Assembly (NCBI GenBank): GCA_036874045.1
Contig: CM072339.1
Span: forward strand, 9,431,501 to 9,495,500
DNA: 64,000 nt
Origin: Cymodocea nodosa
Taxonomy: Eukaryota > Streptophyta > Magnoliopsida > Alismatales > Cymodoceaceae
Reading direction: 5' to 3'
Shown here piece after piece: positions 57,772-64,000 of the stretch (positions are counted from its first letter, which is position 1; every line of letters starts with the position of its first letter). The translations under genes were made by a program, and so were the position numbers. The notes below the pieces were generated by a model that made no database searches, was not told the origin of the DNA, and saw nothing but the letters and a program-made list of their open reading frames with translations.

Positions 57772-59531
57772 TGTTGAGTATTTTGTTTTGATGATGTGTA
57801 CTGAATGAATATAATCATATTTGCTCAATTACTATTGCTTGTGAAAAGAAATTAAAATCATCAATTAATACAGAAAAAGCTTACTAGCATAAATACTTGT
57901 CTATATTGGATCTGAAGTTAATAACTAGTTGTTTCATTGCATTAATTTCTCATTTAACTAAATCTGAAGTTAATAACTAGTGTCTTTATTGAATAGCATG
58001 ATATGTTTTAAAGTTATATCTTCTATATCATGAACAGTGCACGTTTAGACAACTCGTTAAGTTAGAGTTTTGTTTGTATAGAGGTCACGTGAGAACTCAT
58101 TAAGTTAGAGGCCTAAAGGTTAAAATAGGTCACATGATACCTCCTTAAGTTAGTGAGTAAAAGAAGAGACGAACTCGTTAAGTTAGTGTTATACACGTGG
58201 TGAAATTATAAGTTACGAATGTTGTATTGTATCACGTGAGGTGCACATGTTTAACTCGTTAAGTTAACATAACTAAATGCGTTGAGTTGCTATATTGAAC
58301 ACTAAGGCAACGCGTTAGGTTAGCGTTATTAACTTAAGTTGTTATTTTTTGCACGTGGTGAAATTCTTATTATAAAAACATTTGTTTATGACTGAATCGG
58401 TGAGTTAAAGTTTTTTTCGGAGACTTACAGTCGTAACTATCCAAAAGGTAACTTAAGTCATGTTTTCAGGTCTTGATACATGTCCCACTAGTTTTATGAT
58501 ATAAAGAGCTTTTTGGTGACTTACAACTGTAACTATCCGAAACTTAAACTGTTTTCGGTGAGTTATCGTTTAACTTTCCGAAAGAAAGGTTAAGCTGGTT
58601 CATTGAGTTAGCATAACACCATGAACTTAGTTCGTTGAGTTAGCTACAGTACTTGTCACGTGAAATGGCACATGAGGAACTCGTTAAGTTAGAAACGTTA
58701 AGTTATATATATATACTTGTGTTACTTGTTTAGTTAACATTAAGGTAACGATTTCGTATTACACTTGATGGAAAATTCTTTGGACGAGAAAGTTTATTTT
58801 GTAGGAAATTTTTTAGAGATCTAGGACTGATGATTAAAAAAAATTTGAAATATAAACATGGGTTAGAATGTGTGTGTTTCGATGAAGGAAAAAGAAAAGA
58901 CGTGGAGAAGTGCAAAACTAGTAGTGGTTAAACGTGAAGGATATACATGAAATGAAGATACAATATAAAAGGCATAGAATTCTCGTTGATCAAACCATCC
59001 TTACACACAAAATGAAAAATCTTTTCAAGGATCAAACTATTCCTGCACACCAAAAGAAAAATTTCTTTTAGGGATCAAAAACACCTTCTCAGGGAAAATC
59101 TCTCATGTGGAAGAAAATTCAGTGAAGTAGAAAAAGGTATTATATATGTTACTGAAGATTTGAAGTATTAGAAGAAAGCAAATTCGGTGAAGCAGAGAAA
59201 GATAAGATATTCGTCACTAAAGAATTGTTGAAGAAGAGAAAGAAGAAGAAGAAAGATCTCAAACAGGGAGAAATATTTTAAATTCCGCAAATTAGTTTTC
59301 TCTGTTTGTAGTTATGAAATTGTTTAGATGATACATGGTATCGAGATATAATTACATCTACAATTTTTGAGGAGAATTGAATTGTATATTGTAATTGAAA
59401 CCTTGAATAAATATGATTTTATGAAAACAATGTCTCGACTTGTTTTTGAGTTTTAAAGTTTCAATTATATGTCAGAACATATTAAAAATACACAATTCAC
59501 CCCCCCTCTTGTGTAGCCATACTATCCTACA
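57772..59531 (+). repeat. 5' LTR of copy E
   Basis: 1760 bp, TGTTGAGTA to CCTACA, without the inverted duplication of 12759-13100. TATA box TATAAAAG at 58964-58971. Near 57961-57980 it has AAATCTGAAGTTAATAACTA, a short local repeat of 57908-57927 absent from the other LTRs. Near 58395-58560 it has a TCGGAGACTTACAGTCGTAACTATCC unit-type motif resembling those of the copy C LTR. Confidence 0.93.
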
Positions 59532-59533
59532 AG

Positions 59534-59551
59534 TGGTATCAAAGCTTTGTT
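59534..59551 (+). other. Primer-binding site (initiator Met tRNA), copy E
   Basis: TGGTATCAAAGCTTTGTT, two bases after the LTR; one G to A change against TGGTATCAGAGC. Confidence 0.85.
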
Positions 59552-59731
59552 AATAATCTTTAATATAAAATCTATACCAACTTATTTAATATCATTGCTT
59601 ATTCTACCTTCCTTGTTTTTAAATAGAAATTAATATCTGAGCATAGGTTTAACTTTCTTGATTTAAGGCTCAAGTTGTTTTAAAGTTTTTAGACTGTTTA
59701 AAATCAAATAGGTTGAAAAATCTTAGGTAAG

Positions 59732-61989
59732 ATGGCTACTGGAAATGGTAATTTTTCTTTATATGAAGGCCAAAATCTTAATTGTCTTCCTTTATTTGAT
59801 GGAATACATTTTGAATATTGGAAATATAGGATGACTGTTTTTCTTCAAAGTATAGATCATAAGTTGTGGTTCATGATTTCTAAACCATATACTTCGTTAA
59901 CTACTCCCTATAATACTTGGACAATTACTGAAAAATAAAATGAAACTCTGAATGCTAAGGGCTTAAATATTTTATTTTGTGCATTGAGTTATGAACAGTT
60001 TAGTAAAGTGTCGGCATATAAATCTGCTTATGAGGTGTGGCATGCATTAGAAGCTTCACATGAAGGTACTTCTCAAGTTAAAGAGACTAAAATAAACATG
60101 TTGATTCATAAGTATGAACTCTTTAAGATGCATGAAGACGAAAATATTTTTGAGATGTTTTCCAGATTTCTTGATATCATAAACTCTTTAAAATGTTTAG
60201 GAAAGAATTTTGAACAGAAGGATTTGGTGAGGAAAATACTCAGATCCCTAAGTTCTAAATGGTCTTAGAAAGTAACATCAATTGAGGAATCACGAGATTT
60301 AAATGTTTATACTATGAATGAACTTATAGGTAACTTAACAGCTTATGAAGTTCAATTAAATGAATCACTGAGTCACAACAAACTAAAGATGAAGAAAGAA
60401 ATAGCCTTCAAAATTAATTCAGATTCTGATATATCTACTGATTCTGACGAGGATTTGATTTTGCTGACTTGGAAATTCAAGAAAGCATGGAAAGCTAGGA
60501 AACAGCAAAGGAACAAATATGATAAACCCTCAACGTCAAAATCACTAAATGACAATAATTCTTCATCTAGAAAGTATGTATATTACAAGTGTAAGAAACC
60601 TAGACATCTTTCTCCAAATTGTCCTATGAGGAAAAATGAAAAGCAAAGTAGGACAAATCAGAAGAAGACGGCTCAGAAAAGTCAGAAAAAGTTTTACAAG
60701 AAAAAGGCTTTGAAGGTCACTTGGGATGACATGTCTAAAGAGTCTGAATCTGAAGAATCAGCATCAAAATCTTCACATTCAGAAGGAGAACAAGAGTTAA
60801 AAGACGTTGCTCATGTGTGCTTCATGGCAAATGAGTCTGAGGTAATATCTGATCTTGAAAGTCATTTAGATTTCAACTTTGATGAATTATTATGTGATTA
60901 TATGCATTATTACAAAAACTAAAAGTATGTAAACTGGAAAATAAGAATATTAGAAAATCTTCATCCATTATGGAAGAAGAAAATTGTTTCCTATCTACTA
61001 CTTTAGAAAAGTTTAAATGTGATAATGAAAATCATGCTAGAGATTTGCAAAAATTTAGATTTAATGAATGTATCTTGCATGAACAAATACAGAATATAAA
61101 TGCTGAAAAATTAAAGATAGAATTTGAAAACGAAATGTTGAGAAACAATATAAATGAACTTGAATTAGAGATAGAAAAATTAAAACAGAGAGAGCAAGAT
61201 TTAAATTCTACCTTTGACAAATGGAATTTAAGTCAAACTAAGTTAGACAAACTAACTAGTACCCCTGCGGTGTCTTATAAATTTGGCTTAGGATTTGATT
61301 ATCCTGAATATCCTGAATCTCAAGCTAATAAAGGATTTATTAGTTGCAGTTCAAGTAAACCTAAGACTAAAATTCCTTTTATTATGAAACAAGGTAATAA
61401 ATATGTAGAAGTAGGTACTTCAAGGGATGAATCATGCAGTAATAATATAAATCAATGTGATTTGTCAAATTGTACTTCTAACATGACTATAAATGTTTCT
61501 AAAAATCTTGTTTCTTGTTCTGGAAATTCAGTTTCTAATGTTTCTAAAATTTCAGACAATTGTAGTAAACTGAAAATTCAGAAACCTGAGCATGTAATTC
61601 AATACACTGGTATTAGACCAATTACTCATTCTGCATGTGATAAAACAAAAAATTCTTGTGCAGAAAAAGATTTTGTATGTACGAAAAGTGTTAATACAAG
61701 TACAAAATCTTAGTATGAACTTACTGAAATGTATGAGCATGACCAAAATAAATTAAAATCTAATAAAAATCCATTTGGTCTTGATTATACTACATCTGAA
61801 AACAAAAAGAATGATTGTAAAAGCAATAATGCTATATGTGAGTATGAAGCTAATGACAAATCAATAGTACTTACAACTAATAAGAATATAAATGATAATG
61901 TTAAACTATTTTTAAAGAAAAAGAAGAAATATGCGTTTAATGAACTTGGTCCTCAACAACATTGGGTACCAAGAAAAAGTTTTTCTTAA
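59732..61989 (+). pseudogene. Sirevirus gag, broken but complete in length (copy E)
   Basis: ATG at 59732. The gag fold (IHFEYWKYRM, then FSRFLDIINSL) is interrupted by TAA at 59936 and TAG at 60266-60268. From 60269 the frame is open through the basic/acidic linker and a zinc knuckle near 60590-60632 that has lost its first Cys (YYKCKKPRHLSPNC). A 1-base loss near 60901 shifts the frame, which resumes from about 60930 with the coiled coil and Ser/Asn tail. TAG is at 61711-61713 and the end is TAA 61987-61989, as in A and B. It is the best full-length guide to gag of this family in the window. Confidence 0.87.
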
Positions 61990-62001
61990 TTTGTGTTGTA
62001 G

Positions 62002-63436
62002 GAGGAAACAACATCAAAATGGATCTTGGATAGTGGAGCGTCAAGTCACATGACCGGACAGAAAAGTCTATTACAAAATTTTACAAATACCATGAAAGTA
62101 AGTGTAACATTTGGAAACAAAAGCAAAGATAAAATCATAGGTATGGGCAATGTTCAAATAACTCCTACTTGTGTTATTTCGATATTAAAAATTTTTAAAA
62201 ATCCATCTAGATTGTTTATAAAACAACCATCTAGATTTGAAACAACCATCTAGATTGATTATCCTTAACTTGGTCTATGTAAAACAACCATCTAGATTTG
62301 AAGATATTAAAAATCCTGACTTTGTTTATAAATTGAAGAAATCTTTATATGGATTGAAGCAAGCACCTAGATCATGGTATGAAAGATTGTCTACTCTTTT
62401 AATAGAAAAAGGCTATATCATGGGAAAAGTGGATCATACTCTATTTATTAAGAGAGATGGTAAAGATCAGATTGTTGTTCAAATATATGTGGATGATATA
62501 ATCTTTGGAGCAACCTCTAATAAGTTGATAAAAATATTCTCTAAAGAGATGACTAATCAGTTTGAAATGAGTATGATAGGAGAACTTTCATATTTTCTAG
62601 GACTTCAAATTAAGTAAATGGATAAAGGTATATTTTTAAATCAGGAAAAATATGCAGATGAAATGCTTAAGAAATTTAATTTTAATGATACAAGGATTCG
62701 ATGAACTCCTATGAGTACTACTTTAAAGTTAGATATTGATGACATAGGAAAATCTATAGATCAAAGAAAATACAAAAATATGATTGGTTCTTTACTTTAT
62801 TTGACTACTAGTAGACCTGATATTATGTTTGCTGTGTGTGTTTGTGCTAAATTTCAATCTAATCCTAAAGAATCACACATAATTGTAGTTAAAAGAATAT
62901 TTAGATATATACAAGGAACTAAAAATTTTGGACTGTATTATTCTAAGGATAGTTCAATAGATCTTATAGGATATACTGATGCTGATTATGCAGGATCTAA
63001 ATCGGATAGAAAGAGTGCTAGTGGCATATGTCAATTATTGGGAAATAATTTGGTGTCATGGTTTAGTAAAAAGCAAAACTGTGTAGCACTTTCTACTACA
63101 GAAGCTAAATATGTTGCTGTTGCACTGTGTTGCACTCAGATTCTGTGGATAAGGCAAACTTTAGAAGATTTTGGATTATCTTATGATACAACTGAGATTT
63201 ATTGTGATAGTAGTTCTGCAATAAATCTTTCCAAAAATCCTGTATTACATTCAAGAGCAAAGCATATAGAGGTTAGACATCATTTTCTAAAAGATAACGT
63301 AATTAAAGGAAAAATTAAATTAGAATTTGTGTCTAGTAAAAATCAATTAGCTGATATATTTACAAAACCTCTAGATGAAAATACATTCTGCAACATTAGA
63401 TTAAATTTAGGTATTTGTAGGCTATGTGATGTGTAA
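62002..63436 (+). pseudogene. Sirevirus pol with large internal deletion (copy E)
   Basis: The protease start with DSGASSHMTG (near 62026-62055) runs to 62182. About 1.77 kb present in copy B (14831-16598: rest of protease, integrase, first part of reverse transcriptase) is missing and replaced by a 90-bp filler at 62183-62272. Reverse transcriptase resumes near 62273 with the KQAPRSWYERL region and YVDDIIFGA near 62488. Stops are TAA near 62615 and TGA 62702. RNase H (SASGICQLLG, then TEAKY in place of TEAEY near 63098) runs to TAA 63434-63436. Confidence 0.9.
62183..62272 (+). other. Filler DNA with local templated copies at the copy E deletion
   Basis: Between the two deletion ends lie short direct copies of nearby sequence: GATATTAAAAAT and AAATCC (as in 62299-62315), and two copies of AAAACAACCATCTAGATT-like wording (as in 62281-62298). 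Such patchworks are typical of polymerase-theta-type end joining. Confidence 0.85.
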
Positions 63437-64000
63437 AATGCTTAAACTCCACATAAAAGAAAAAGATAATATTATTGATGATGTTGTTCACCTCATAGAT
63501 ATTATATACTTATCATAAATATCTAAAGTAATATCTAAACTGCTGCTTATGATACTATGTATTTATTGTAAAATCATAGTAGTATCTTATTGATTTTAAG
63601 TAGTTTATCAATTTTAATGGTTTTTACAATTTTAAGTGAACGTGTAAATGAAAAACATTAAATACTTCTAACATTCTGAAATTTTGATTAAATGTTTTCT
63701 TTGAATCAAGGAAAGTGCATATGATCATGCATAAATTTGACTTAATTGATTAAACTTGTAGAATAAGTTATATGTCACTCATCTTAAACTGTTAATCAAA
63801 AGTATAAGCTTTTTGAAACTGATTCATATTCTCAGTACAATCATAGAAGTAAAAATTGTATGAGATTTGTGTTTTATTGCATCTATATTAATGGAATACA
63901 TATATACTGTGCTTAAAATGAAAAGTGCTTATAAAGTGAAAATCTTTGAGAGTTTATTGATCAGTTTGATCACGAGCCTTTTGTACTTGAGTAGATAGGT
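63437..64000 (+). other. Post-pol spacer of copy E, cut by the window end
   Basis: Closely follows 7174-7737 of copy A, including the conserved GATCACGAGCCTTTTGTACT core at the window edge. No gene. The extra ORF is expected about 1 kb beyond the window. Confidence 0.85.

Larger units (their letters stand above)
57772..64000 (+). mobile_element. Sirevirus-like element, family A, copy E (3' part off the window)
   Basis: LTR 57772-59531, primer site, gag, a pol lacking most of protease to early reverse transcriptase, and post-pol spacer to the window end. It is inserted in the minus-strand Athila extra ORF. The left 5 bases before the LTR are TCTTG; the matching right duplicate would be outside the window. 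Unlike A and B it keeps SWYER-type sense codons near 62376. Confidence 0.92.

Overview
The window is AT-rich plant nuclear DNA, probably from a eudicot; the sequence does not let me name the species. It consists almost entirely of nested LTR retrotransposons. The signs are gag-pol genes of the Sirevirus and Tork lineages (Ty1/copia) and the Athila lineage (Ty3/gypsy), LTRs beginning TG and ending CA, primer-binding sites complementary to initiator-Met tRNA (copia) or an Asp-tRNA-like primer (gypsy), and polypurine tracts. I see no ordinary single-copy gene, rRNA, tRNA or CRISPR array. The only host-like coding sequence is a broken F-box gene lying inside a gypsy remnant.

Layout, left to right. 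(1) 1-11521: interior of Sirevirus copy A (gag, pol, then an extra ORF after pol). Its integrase is split by a solo LTR of its own family at 3292-4962 with a perfect 5-bp target duplication. (2) 11522-13389: an LTR shared by copies A and B, containing an inverted duplication of its own 3' end. (3) 13390-18092: copy B, cut off after pol. (4) 18093-30825: an inverted 3' part of the same family (LTR start, polypurine tracts, extra ORF on the minus strand), split by a complete copy of a second Sirevirus family, copy C (19342-28001). (5) 30826-34345: a truncated plus-strand Tork element, F. (6) 34346-47222: a plus-strand Athila-like element, G, lacking reverse transcriptase. Its extra ORF is split by a complete minus-strand Tork element, H (41335-46643, target duplication AAAGA). 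(7) 47223-57771: minus-strand Athila LTRs and interior (I) with gag, the F-box gene and another extra ORF. (8) 57772-64000: Sirevirus copy E with a 5' LTR, gag and an internally deleted pol, running off the window.

No element here looks able to move by itself. All gag-pol genes carry stops, frameshifts or deletions, and many stops are TAG codons consistent with transitions at methylated cytosines. The most notable biological signal is modular sharing. A related extra protein after pol (tract around FY-NL, LKNEG, NRIQINW, KLFYGD) occurs in both the Sirevirus copies (Ty1/copia) and the Athila-like elements (Ty3/gypsy). A stretch of roughly 0.8 kb of noncoding spacer and families of short hairpin-forming motifs (CGTTGAGTTA/TAACTCAACG) are also shared between these otherwise unrelated superfamilies, but not with the Tork elements.
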